From assembly GCF_002288925.2 (NCBI RefSeq), contig NW_022098076.1, positions 82,213,423 to 82,277,422 of the forward strand: a stretch of DNA of 64,000 nucleotides. Direction: 5' to 3'. The position numbers were made by a program, and so were the translations under genes. The stretch comes from Delphinapterus leucas. Taxonomy: Eukaryota; Chordata; Mammalia; Artiodactyla; Monodontidae. A model generated the notes under the pieces. It searched no databases. It was not told the DNA's origin and saw only the letters and a list, made by a program, of their open reading frames with translations. This document shows, in pieces, positions 56,080 to 64,000 of the stretch. Each line of letters begins with the position of its first letter. The first letter of the stretch is position 1.

Positions 56080-56475
56080 AACACAGTGGTTTACAGGCTG
56101 GCATGAGGGGTCTGATGCCAGAGTCCGAGTCCTGGCTCAGCCACGGATCATCAATGTGATGATGGATAAGGGACTTCACGTCTTGGTGTCTCATCTGTAA
56201 ACTGAGGAAAGTAAGTGTGGTAACAGTGGCCACATAATTGACCGTCCAAACCAGGACCCTTTTAGAGGGTGCTATTAATAATGACTCCAAGACATTAGGC
56301 ATAAATAGGGGCTATGCACAGACAAAATCGGATGCACGGTCACCTTGGTAATAATTTCTAATGTGTATGATTGCTATGAAAATCAAGTAAGGTAAAAAAA
56401 ATCAGATAAGGTAATCCATGTGAAATCATTTAGGCGAGTGTTTGGTATAATTGTGTCAATAAATGTTAGTAACAT
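56080..56475 (+). repeat. MIR SINE interrupted by an unidentified insert
   Basis: The left part (56080-56225) holds the MIR head and core ('cacagtggtttacaggctgg', 'cttggtgtctcatctgtaaa'). The right part (56347-56475) holds the 3' portion ('ttgctatgaaaatcaagtaa', 'agtgtttggtataattgtgt'). Between them, 56226-56346 is a non-MIR segment ending 'cggatgcacggtcacctt'. Confidence 0.65.
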
Positions 56476-56910
56476 GAGCAGGACTTAAGGGTCGAGGGGT
56501 CCAGTTTGAACAACACGACGATAAGTGCTGAGCAGCTTTCGATGTTGGTTCTTCATGGAGGTAGCTGGCTTGCAAGGAGAGTAAATTTCAGGCTGGCAGG
56601 GGATGTGGGCTCCAGACATGAGGCTGGAGGAGGGGTAGGAACAAGGTTTGAGGCTTCATTAATCATGCTGACTGAGCTTAGGGGCAGGAGAAGGAAAGAA
56701 AAGAGTTCCAACTTAGCGTTCATGTGGCCTCCCAAGAACCAGATCTCCTCTATACCTGGGATCCCTAAATCCTCACTTCTACCTTCAAAATCTACTCCAA
56801 CCCCCCAAAGGCCTATTTCCACATTTCCATCTAGATATTCCGTGCCCTGCCAAGTTCAACATTGCCTTTGGGCTTTGTTTCTGAGTCACCTCTGCCTTGC
56901 AACTGTCCTG
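56476..56910. other. Unclassified stretch
   Basis: A long plus-strand frame (150 codons, 56506-56958) runs into the following L1 tail and is rejected as coding. Confidence 0.35.
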
Positions 56911-57128
56911 TTTTTTTTTTTTAATTTTATTTTTTACTTTATATTGGAGTATAGTTGATTCACAGTGTGTTGGTTTCAGGTGTACAGCAAAGCGAATCAG
57001 TTATACATATACATATACCCATTCTATTTCAGATTGTTTTTCCATGTAGGTTATTATAGAATGTTGGGTAGAGTTCCCCGCACTATACAGTAGGCCCTTG
57101 TTGATTATTTATTTTATATGTAGTAGTG
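56911..57128 (-). mobile_element. L1 3' tail, reverse orientation
   Basis: Poly-T, then 'atattggagtatagttgatt', 'cagcaaagcgaatcagttat', 'gtagagttccccgcactata'. The duplication is weak (GTCCT near 56905 and 57128). Confidence 0.9.
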
Positions 57129-57786
57129 GTCCTCTTGGTTTTAATGGCTGCGCCATTGTTCCTCAGACTTTGGGGTAACCTTTGCTGTCTCCTTCTTCAC
57201 AGTCATCCACATGCAACGGGCAACAAGTCCAGCTCACAGGCGCTGCTGACGGAGGCCAGGAGGACAGGAATCAGACAGCAGCCTGTGCTGGGAATACATG
57301 CGAAACCCAGGCTTGATGACACAGGTGGCTAATCTCAAGAACAGTGAGCCCGAGGATTGAAGTCCAGAACTCCCAGCAAGCCAAGGAGGACCAGAGTAGA
57401 GTCCAAAAAGAGTCACTACCAGACATGCCATGTGATCCAAAGCCATGAGAGGATTTTAGATCTGGAGACAGATTCCCAGAGGCAAGACCGGGGTCCAAAA
57501 GAGAGTGGTGAACCCAAGGGGGCTCCAGAAGAGAGGGATGTGGGTGTGTAGGCTTGGGGATATGGACAACATTCTGTGGAACAAACACGCATCTCTCCAG
57601 CTATCTCTTGTCTGTGTTTCCCCCAGTATAGGTTCCAAAATCTGTGAAGGTCTGTACCCTCAGATCTCCCAGGGACTTGTGAACACAGCTGCATGTTTCA
57701 ATTCCTAGCGCCACCCAACCCCAGCTCTAGTTCTTATTACTTGCAATCTCATGGTATTCCAAGAGCCAGACATTGATGATTTAAAA
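57129..57786. other. Unclassified stretch
   Basis: Overlapping frames on both strands (57234-57708) reflect purine-rich composition. No recognised gene or repeat. Confidence 0.35.
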
Positions 57787-57797
57787 ATGGCAATCTA

Positions 57798-58001
57798 GGG
57801 CTTCCCTGGTGGCGCAGTGGTTGGGACACTGCCTGCCGATGCAGGGGACACGGGTTCGTGCCCCGGTCCGGGAAGATCCCACGTGCCACGGAGCGGCTGG
57901 GCCCATGATGGTCGCTGAGCCTGCGTGTCCGGAGCCTGTGCTCCGCAACGGGAGAGGCCACAACAGTGAGAGGCCCGTGTACCGAAAAAAAAAAAAAAAA
58001 A
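57798..58001 (+). mobile_element. CHR-2 SINE with three copies of the flanking site
   Basis: Full length except for a short deletion in the body (reads 'gggcccatgatggtcgctga' where others have gtgagccatggccgctga). ATGGCAATCTA occurs before the head (57787-57797), after the tail (58002-58012) and a third time at 58020-58030. Confidence 0.96.
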
Positions 58002-58030
58002 ATGGCAATCTAAAAATAAATGGCAATCTA

Positions 58031-58782
58031 TTTCCAATTTCCAATTAGAGTTACATGTTACACGAGTTATAAGTTTTCTATGTATTTTCTTAATATTTTG
58101 CTTCTCTTACTGCTTGTCTGTGAGTCAGCACGAGCAGATGAATGAAAATGAATGAACAAGTGGCAAACCAAGTTACTAAAATCATTCAGAAGCATCTGGT
58201 TTTACTTGGCTCAGCACCTTTCTGTTATTTGTATTATTGTTGTTCTTTTAAAATGTTTACTCACACCCTGCCTACATTCTCCCTAGCGTCAGAAGCAAGG
58301 CCTATCTCTGCGCACTCTCCAGCATCTTGCTCCGTCCATCATTCCCCTCCCCCTCTACTGGCTCCTTCCCCTCGGCAGCATAAAAGCTTCTCCCACAGAT
58401 TATATAAACAAACTAAAAAAAACCTCTTTCAACCCTGAAAATTCTATGGCTACCGCACTCTCTCGCCTTCCCTCACAGGCAAACAACTGCAAAGCATCAT
58501 CTAAAGACCCTATTTCTTTCCTTCCTCTTTTCCCATTCTTTCTTAACCCCCCGGCACCCACTTCATCGAACTCTCTTCACCAAAGGGTCACCAGCCAGCC
58601 CAGCCATGTGATTTCTAGATGGAAAAAAGATTGCTGACATCCTTCAGTGTACTTTTTCTCTTACAAAACTGTTCTTGAAATATCGCTCACAGCATGAAAT
58701 TTCACATGCAAACCTTCAAGGTTGCTTCCACGTGGCTATCCCAGGGAGCAGGTTCAGCTTAATGAGGTGTTAATATGTCAAC
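58031..58782. other. Unclassified stretch
   Basis: C/T-rich plus strand from 58260 to 58570; the frames there are not protein-like. Nothing recognised. Confidence 0.35.
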
Positions 58783-58896
58783 TTTCCTTCCTCCCTCCCT
58801 CCCTTCCTTCCTAATAAGCATGGAAAGAAGAAAGGAAGGGAGGGAGGGAGGGAAGAAAGGAAGGGAGGGAGGGAGGGAAGAAAGGAAAGGAAGAAG
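58783..58896. repeat. Polypyrimidine tract facing a polypurine tract, with a 25-bp tandem repeat
   Basis: A pure C/T run of CCTT/CCCT type (58783-58812) is followed, after about ten bases, by a G/A run (58822-58896). The G/A run contains two perfect 25-bp units (58828-58852 and 58853-58877; starting AAGAAAGGAAGGGAGGGAGG) plus part of a third. The arms are nearly complementary. Confidence 0.9.
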
Positions 58897-58904
58897 TTTT
58901 CTCC

Positions 58905-59035
58905 ATTTAATGAATATTTACTAAAGGTGAGTCTGCGCCAGGCACTGTCCCAGGCTCAGGCGATAGAGCAGTGAACACGGACATGAGAGCTCTTGCCCTT
59001 CGGGGCTCACATTCTGATGTCAGTCTCAAATAAAA
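58905..59035 (+). repeat. Old LINE-type 3' fragment
   Basis: 'aatgaatatttactaaaggt', 'gcgccaggcactgtcccagg', 'gatagagcagtgaacacgga', 'ttcggggctcacattctgat' is a common old LINE 3'-region phrase order (L1M- or L2-type; not resolved). Confidence 0.6.
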
Positions 59036-59504
59036 TATGATTTCCTCTTAGGAAAAGCTTACCTGTAAATACCATGATGGTGTTTAGGATTCTCTAGCCT
59101 AAAATGAGCACTGCCTGGTGTAATGTCCGTAATTTCAGAGGAGAAAAATTAAGCCCAAAGAAGCAACTTTTCCCAGGTCTCCAACCTGATAGTTACAATC
59201 TGACAATACTCAGAGTAAATATTAGAATTTATTTTATTGCATGCCAAGTACTTGGAAAAACTCAGCGATGGGCTGAAAGCTTTATTATTTGTGATGTAAC
59301 AAGTTCCCTCTGATGGCTCTTCAGAACGCACCCTGCTTTAGAAAACTTCGGTCTATCAAAGGGTAAGAGAATGTGGCTTTTCCTATCATACAATTTATAT
59401 GCAAAAATACTGCTGGCCCCAAGGAGCTGATGCACGGTGAGTCTTCTGAAGCTACACAAATTATGTCCTATTATTTATAAAAAAGTCCTGGGATCACTCA
59501 AGCT
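59036..59504. other. Unclassified stretch
   Basis: A possible reverse MIR scrap at 59125-59200. Nothing else recognised. Confidence 0.35.
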
Positions 59505-59534
59505 ATACACACACACACATACACACACACACAA
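59505..59534 (+). repeat. (AC)n microsatellite
   Basis: About 14 AC units with one AT interruption. Confidence 0.9.
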
Positions 59535-59764
59535 TTACTAGCTTCACAGGTCACGCTTCAGTCTCATTGCTGCAGTTTCTAATGGTTCGTGGGTCTGGTT
59601 TCTAAAAACACAAGGAAAGAATCACGACCTCTGAGGAACTCTTAGTGTTGGGAAATATATATTCTGTTTATTACAGTCATTAATGGAATTGTGCTTTCCG
59701 TGTATGGAAGACCAAAAGGTAAATGCTTTAACAGAGCAAGAAACAACCCACTTTATTCCTCCTT

Positions 59765-59990
59765 TTATTCCTCCTCTCTCTTCTTTTTTCTTTATTTTGG
59801 TAAGAACGCTCAACATGAGATCTACCCTTCTAATTAATGTTTAAGTGGACAGTACAGTATTGTTACCTATGGGCACAAGGTAGTACAGCGAATCTTGAGA
59901 ACCTACTCATCTTACAGAACTGAACTTCATACCCATTGATTAGCAACCCCTCTTTCCTCCTCCCCACTTTAAAAAATAAATAGATGTATT
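59765..59990 (-). repeat. Older L1 3' end, reverse orientation
   Basis: 'ttggtaagaacgctcaacat', 'gagatctacccttctaatta', 'gtattgttacctatgggcac', 'tacccattgattagcaaccc' is the reverse complement of an older L1 3' UTR (L1MA/L1MB-like), clearly different from the younger tails elsewhere in the window. Confidence 0.75.
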
Positions 59991-60372
59991 TTTTAGAGTG
60001 ACCAAGCCCACTTTTAAACCGTTTTGTTTTGAGCACTTCCTGTCCACAGCTCATGGAAAGTAATACCGCCAATTCTGCTAGGAGGCCAACAGAATTTCAA
60101 CACAGTCACAACATCTGGAGGGTGTCTTTGCCAAAAGTAGGGCAGGATCAAGGGACTGGAATGTGAGTCCATGTGCCAGCCATGGCCTCTCTGCATTTCC
60201 TTTAGAGAAAGGGGCTTCGGAACAGTGCTCTAGCTGTTCCTAGAAAGAAAAGCAGTTACTAGAAAGTGATGTGTTAATTTGGCATTGAAGGAGTTAACCT
60301 ACTGAACCGGTTTAGTGCTGTTTCCTGCCAACAGTGGGGAGGCAAAGATTATTATGAGAAGTGGCATCTTAT
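59991..60372. other. Unclassified stretch
   Basis: Unique; nothing recognised. Confidence 0.35.
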
Positions 60373-60383
60373 CAGCATTTTTA

Positions 60384-60698
60384 TTGAAAAAATTTTTTTT
60401 AACTTTTTATTTTATATTGGAGTATAGTTGATTAACAATGTTGTGTTAGTTTCACGTGTAAGGCAAAGTGGTTCAATTATACATATACATGTATCTATTC
60501 TTTTTCAAATTCTTTTCCCATTTAGGTTGTTACATAATATTGAGCAGAGTCCCCTGTGCTACACAACAGGACCTTGGTTGCCATCCATTTTAAATACGGC
60601 AGTGTGTACATGTCAATCCCAAACTCCCTAACTATCTCTTCCACCCACCCTTCCCGTCTGGTAACCATAAGTTCGTTCTCTAAGTCTGTGAGTCTTAA
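60384..60698 (-). mobile_element. L1 3' tail, reverse orientation, with 11-bp target-site duplication
   Basis: T-rich start, then 'atattggagtatagttgatt', 'gagcagagtcccctgtgcta', 'ggtaaccataagttcgttct'. CAGCATTTTTA flanks it at 60373-60383 and 60699-60709. Confidence 0.94.
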
Positions 60699-60735
60699 CA
60701 GCATTTTTAAATGATTAGCTTTAAAGTTACTGGTT

Positions 60736-60772
60736 AGCTAATAATAGTAGAAGTAATAATAGTAGTAGTTTC
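60736..60772. repeat. (TAATAG)-like simple repeat
   Basis: Short imperfect AATAGTAG-type repeats. Confidence 0.7.
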
Positions 60773-60920
60773 GGCAATCTTTCAGAGTATATGTATTCAG
60801 CAATAGGTATAGAGAAGGCAAGAGCAGGTGCTGGGGATGTTGCTAAGCCATGGGCAGGGCTTACCAGAGGTGTGCAACGGTATACAACAAATCGCCTAAA
60901 ATCGAGTTTTATTCAAAGTA

Positions 60921-60996
60921 TTGGGTTGGCCAAAAAGTTCATTCGGAGTTTCCTGTAACCGATGAAAACCTCGAATGAACTTTTTGGCCAACCCAA
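60921..60996. mobile_element. Miniature mariner element (MITE), 76 bp, TA-flanked
   Basis: Perfect terminal inverted repeats begin TTGGGTTGGCCAAAAAGTTC and end in its complement, interrupted only by a short middle. The element is flanked by TA on both sides (60919-60920 and 60997-60998), the mariner target duplication. It encodes no transposase; it is a solo hairpin remnant of a mariner family common in cetartiodactyls. The two arms pair almost completely (about 28-30 bp each), leaving a loop of about 16-20 nt. From memory, the arm sequence is close to that of mariner-derived bovine microRNA families (miR-2284/2285). Confidence 0.92.
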
Positions 60997-61000
60997 TACT

Positions 61001-62673
61001 ATGAAAGGTCAGAGAGGGGCAGTTAATTCGGCCAGGACAGTTAGATATGGTTTCTTTAGAGGCTAAAAGATTTGAGCGGCATTATGAAGGATGGTTAAAA
61101 GACGTTTGGGAAGTAAAGTGCGGAAAAGGGTTTCAATCATGAACTGCTGTGCCCCTCCTGAAGGCATCCCACTTATGCAGACGGATGCACTTCTCTGCCT
61201 GAGGCTGAAATCTTTTACTATAAGCACTGCCCCCTGGTGTCCACTGTGAGAAGAGGCCTCAAGTGCAAACGTTCATCCTCTTTGCCATATTGCTCTATAA
61301 GAATGACCAAAGTGTCATCCTTAGCATCATTTCTTCAAGTTTCACCCCTAAGTCGTACAATGAATAAAGGTGAGCTCTGACCAGGAACTGCGATAATAAC
61401 AATAACAACCACACGCAAAGCTTTCTCAATGAGTTTACGCAGAAATAAATCTGCTTCTTCTTAGGGCCCTTTACTGACCGACGTGAAAGAGAATTACTTC
61501 CATTTATTTCTTCGGCCTTAGTGGCTGAGATTTGGTCAACCATTCAGCGCTCTTTGACTGGCGAGTAGACTGAGATACAGAAAGTGTTTCAGAGACTGCT
61601 TATCACAGTGTGACAACAGCTGGGCCACGCCTCAAGGAGTTGGTCATCGGCTTAGGCAGACAGAAAGATGCATCCACATATGCAGAAGGAAAGGAATCAG
61701 TAAATAGCCTCTCATTACCCACAGCTCCCAGGAAGGGCTTTGAGTGTTGTTAGATGCTCAGAACCCACTGAAGAGTCGGTAAGAACAATGTCAGTGCAGA
61801 CTGCCCTGGGGTGGACAGGTGAGAACCGAAGAATGAGCAGGGAAAGTTTTAGAAGGTGTCAAATGCCATCTCTAATTAAGAATGGAAAGGAATTTCAGGA
61901 GGTTACAGTTACAGTTTGGAGTTGGAATTTGGAGTAAATATCCTCAAGGACAGTTTGAGCTTTCTGAGGGTGGGAGGTGGGCCTTTGTTCCACCATATTC
62001 CACCAGAAGATGGATCTTAGCAGCAGAACTATCTCTGGCAGTGCAATGCTCTCAATTAGGGTCAGAGTGGAGACACACAATCCTGAAGTCATGTTTTACT
62101 GATTGCGTTGACTTCACATTTAATCAAATGAACCTTTTGTTCAAAAAACACATATCCAAAGCACAGACACACTCTCTGTTGATTTTAGTTTCAAATAAAA
62201 GGTTTTATCTAAAAGCAGTCCTGTTCCAAATTTTATGGAGTGGAGTCAATGGTATTTCATTAGCACCCTTGATCCCTAATGACTTTCCTTCTCTGCTAAA
62301 ACTACAAGAAATATTGTCTTGAAAGTTCTATGAGATGCATTTATCCTGATAATATAAGGTCAATGACTTCCAAGCCACTTTGGGGAGAAAAGCCACGTTT
62401 TTTCCTGTGAAATGTTCAAAGGCAACTAGAGACTTATATCTGCTCCTCAGGCCTAATCGTAACAGAGCCCACTGTTAAGTTTGGTAAGTCTATGGAAAGT
62501 AAATATTAGAATGACAAAACCAAGAAGCTATTTGATAATCCTAAAACTGATGACGCCTAACATTTCTTGAACATGTCTTATTCACTTAGCATTTTCTTAC
62601 TTAATCTGTGATGTAAGCATATGATTAGCTCTTGTAGTGGGTTTAATGTGGCGTTCAAAAAGATACGTCCTTG
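61001..62673. other. Unclassified stretch
   Basis: Unique. A plus-strand frame of 146 codons (61882-62322) has no recognised domain and no splice or promoter support. No repeat family recognised. Confidence 0.35.
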
Positions 62674-62875
62674 GGCTTCCCTGGTGGCGCAGTGGTTGAG
62701 AGTCCGCCTGCCGATGCAGGGGACACGGGTTCGTGCTCCGGTCCGGGAAGATCCCGCATGCCGCGGAGCGGCTGGGCCCGTGAGCCATGGCCGCTGAACC
62801 TGCGCGTCCGGAGCCTGTGCTCCGCAACGGGAGAAGCCACAACAGTGAGAGGCCCGCGTACCGCCAAAAAAAAAA
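62674..62875 (+). mobile_element. CHR-2 SINE without a clear target-site duplication
   Basis: Full length, near-consensus, with an A-rich tail (62866-62878 region). I could not find matching flanks, unlike most other copies, so one side may have been altered. Confidence 0.95.
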
Positions 62876-62879
62876 GAAA

Positions 62880-63014
62880 GAAGCAAGGAAAGATCTGCCC
62901 TGAGAACCTTCAGAGGGAGGACAGACCTGCTGACTACTAGATTTGCTGACTACTTCCGACCTGTGAGAAATTTCTGGTGCTGTAAGCTACCCGTTTGTGG
63001 TAATTGGTTATAGC
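62880..63014. other. Short unclassified interval
   Basis: Nothing recognised. Confidence 0.35.
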
Positions 63015-63178
63015 CCCGGGACACTAATGCATCCCTATTTTAAAGCTGAGAAACCTGAAGCTCAGACAGGTCAAATAACTTCCCAGGGCCACATGGCTAG
63101 CATTAATATATGGTAGAGCCATGTTTGAACTTATCTTTCTGACTCAAAAATCTGGGCTTTAAGCATAAAGCCACAGGC
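63015..63178 (-). repeat. MIR SINE, reverse orientation
   Basis: 'tattttaaagctgagaaacc', 'tgaagctcagacaggtcaaa', 'cccagggccacatggctagc', 'ctgactcaaaaatctgggct' follow reverse MIR order. Confidence 0.75.
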
Positions 63179-63279
63179 CTGGTTTAAAAGTCTAGGGAGC
63201 ATTTGTTTTCCTAAGAAAAAACCAAGGATGACGAGAGTGTTGATGCAGAGTTTCAGGGCAGCCTTTCCAGCAGCTTCCT

Positions 63280-63600
63280 GCCTTCAGAATCAATTGCTTG
63301 CATTGAAAGAGCCATTAGGGTCTGCTCATCAGCAATTCAGTCCACGTGTGGCCCTGCTTCCTGATTCAGGGATAAAGCCGCTCTACACTTGGCCCCCAAA
63401 GTAGCAATCCTGGCCTTGCTTTATTTCTCTAATCATATATATAATCACCTTTAAGCATGCTGGGCAATAATACAATGGAGAATGGACATTAAATTCAATC
63501 CATAAAGAGCCTGAAATCAATCAAGCCCTTCATGAAACTAATTTTAGAAAAGAGGTCATTAGATATATTAGAATCAATTCAGAAGTGAATTGAGAAATGG
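63280..63600. promoter_or_regulatory. Candidate conserved non-coding element (weak)
   Basis: Non-repetitive block with several homeodomain/PBX-type motifs ('gaaatcaatcaagccc' near 63512, 'aaactaattttag' near 63536, 'tctctaatcatatata' near 63425) and no open frame. Function is inferred from motif clustering alone. Confidence 0.2.
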
Positions 63601-63649
63601 GATCTCATGTCCTCTTTAGAAAAAACTTTTTTTCAAGAGATAGAATTAT

Positions 63650-64000
63650 TACCTTACACCAGAGGAGGACAGCACCACAAAAAAACTAGAGAGCTTTGGT
63701 TGTTCTCTTCCTTTTTTTTTTAATATACATATTTTTTTCCTTTTTCTCCTTTTGTTAGTGTGCATGTGTATGCTTCTTTGTGTGATTTTACCTGTATAGC
63801 TTTGCTTTTACCATTTGTCCTAGGGTTCTGTCTGTCCATTTTTTTTTGTTTATTTTTTTTAGTATAATTTTTAGTGCTTGTTATCATTGGTGGATTTGTA
63901 TTTTGGTTTGGTTGCTCTCTTCTTTCTTTCTTTTTTTTTACTTTTTTATTTTTTTAATTTTTAATAATATATTTTTCACTTTTTATTTTAATAACTTTAT
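63650..64000 (-). mobile_element. Probable L1 5'-region, reverse orientation, running off the window
   Basis: Very T-rich plus strand. Its complement resembles the A-rich 5' UTR/ORF1 leader of a cetartiodactyl L1: 'ggttgctctcttctttc' and 'gtgcttgttatcattggtgg' on the plus strand, 'ccagaggaggacagcaccac' near the left edge. No reading frame is visible within the window; continuation beyond 64000 is expected. Confidence 0.4.

Noticed and set aside
56506..56958. Plus-strand open frame of 150 codons
   Set aside because: It reads through unique DNA into the poly-T of a reverse L1 tail, so its end is repeat sequence.
61882..62322. Plus-strand open frame of 146 codons
   Set aside because: No known motif, no splice signals at its borders and no supporting context.
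1..64000. CRISPR arrays, operons, phage or plasmid modules
   Set aside because: No regularly spaced direct repeats or prokaryotic gene organisation; all repeats are eukaryotic retroposons, DNA-transposon remnants or microsatellites.

Overview
This 64 kb window is non-coding, repeat-rich mammalian DNA, almost certainly from a cetacean (whale or dolphin). The diagnostic evidence is nine copies of a tRNA-derived SINE with the CHR-2 layout (head starting GGCTTCCCTGGTGGCGCAG, Pol III A and B boxes, poly-A tail) and three copies of the longer, older CHR-1-type SINE. Both are characteristic of Cetacea and their cetartiodactyl relatives. The other repeats fit: 3'-truncated cetartiodactyl L1 tails, a 76-bp mariner miniature element, and old mammalian repeats (MIR, L2, MER5A, MER20, MaLR-like LTRs). 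No prokaryotic, plasmid or phage feature is present. No protein-coding gene can be assigned with confidence. The window reads as intergenic or deep intronic sequence with isoform-like candidate exons at most.

Layout. 1-4.5 kb: a possible old LTR-like piece, unclassified AT-rich sequence, a MIR and a MER5A. 4.5-9 kb: a CHR-1-type SINE and L2 tails. 9-12.3 kb: MIRs, two L1 tails facing each other, and a MaLR-like LTR. 12.3-17.3 kb: mostly unique sequence holding an AT-rich homeodomain-type motif block, a CpG-dense patch with a perfect splice donor (minus strand), a 15-bp-arm perfect hairpin, a retroviral LTR with an embedded tRNA-Glu-like sequence, then MER20 and MER5A. 17.3-24.3 kb: MIRs and three L1 tails, two of them beside a (TG)n tract. 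24.3-38.6 kb: five SINEs (four CHR-2, one CHR-1-type), an L1 tail, hAT-type DNA elements, a second MaLR-like LTR in the opposite orientation, and L2. 38.6-42.6 kb: one long L2 split by a MIR, and a MER20 split by an L1. 42.6-46.2 kb: mostly unique DNA containing the best candidate coding exon, on the minus strand (43876-44055; a Met-Gly-Cys N terminus that could be acylated). 46.2-58 kb: a (CT)n tract, MIR/L2 blocks, one more CHR-1-type SINE, and a cluster of CHR-2 copies between 53 and 58 kb. 58-64 kb: a polypyrimidine/polypurine inverted tract, L1 tails, the mariner hairpin, a last CHR-2, a possible conserved non-coding block, and a T-rich segment that looks like the start of a minus-strand L1 running off the window.

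Nested insertions give a consistent age order. MIR interrupts L2; L1 interrupts MER20; CHR-2 interrupts MIR and a hAT-type element, with long intact target-site duplications. This makes several CHR-2 loci usable as presence/absence markers. Family names are from memory of consensus sequences, not from a database search. Boundaries of old repeats are approximate (about 20-50 bp).
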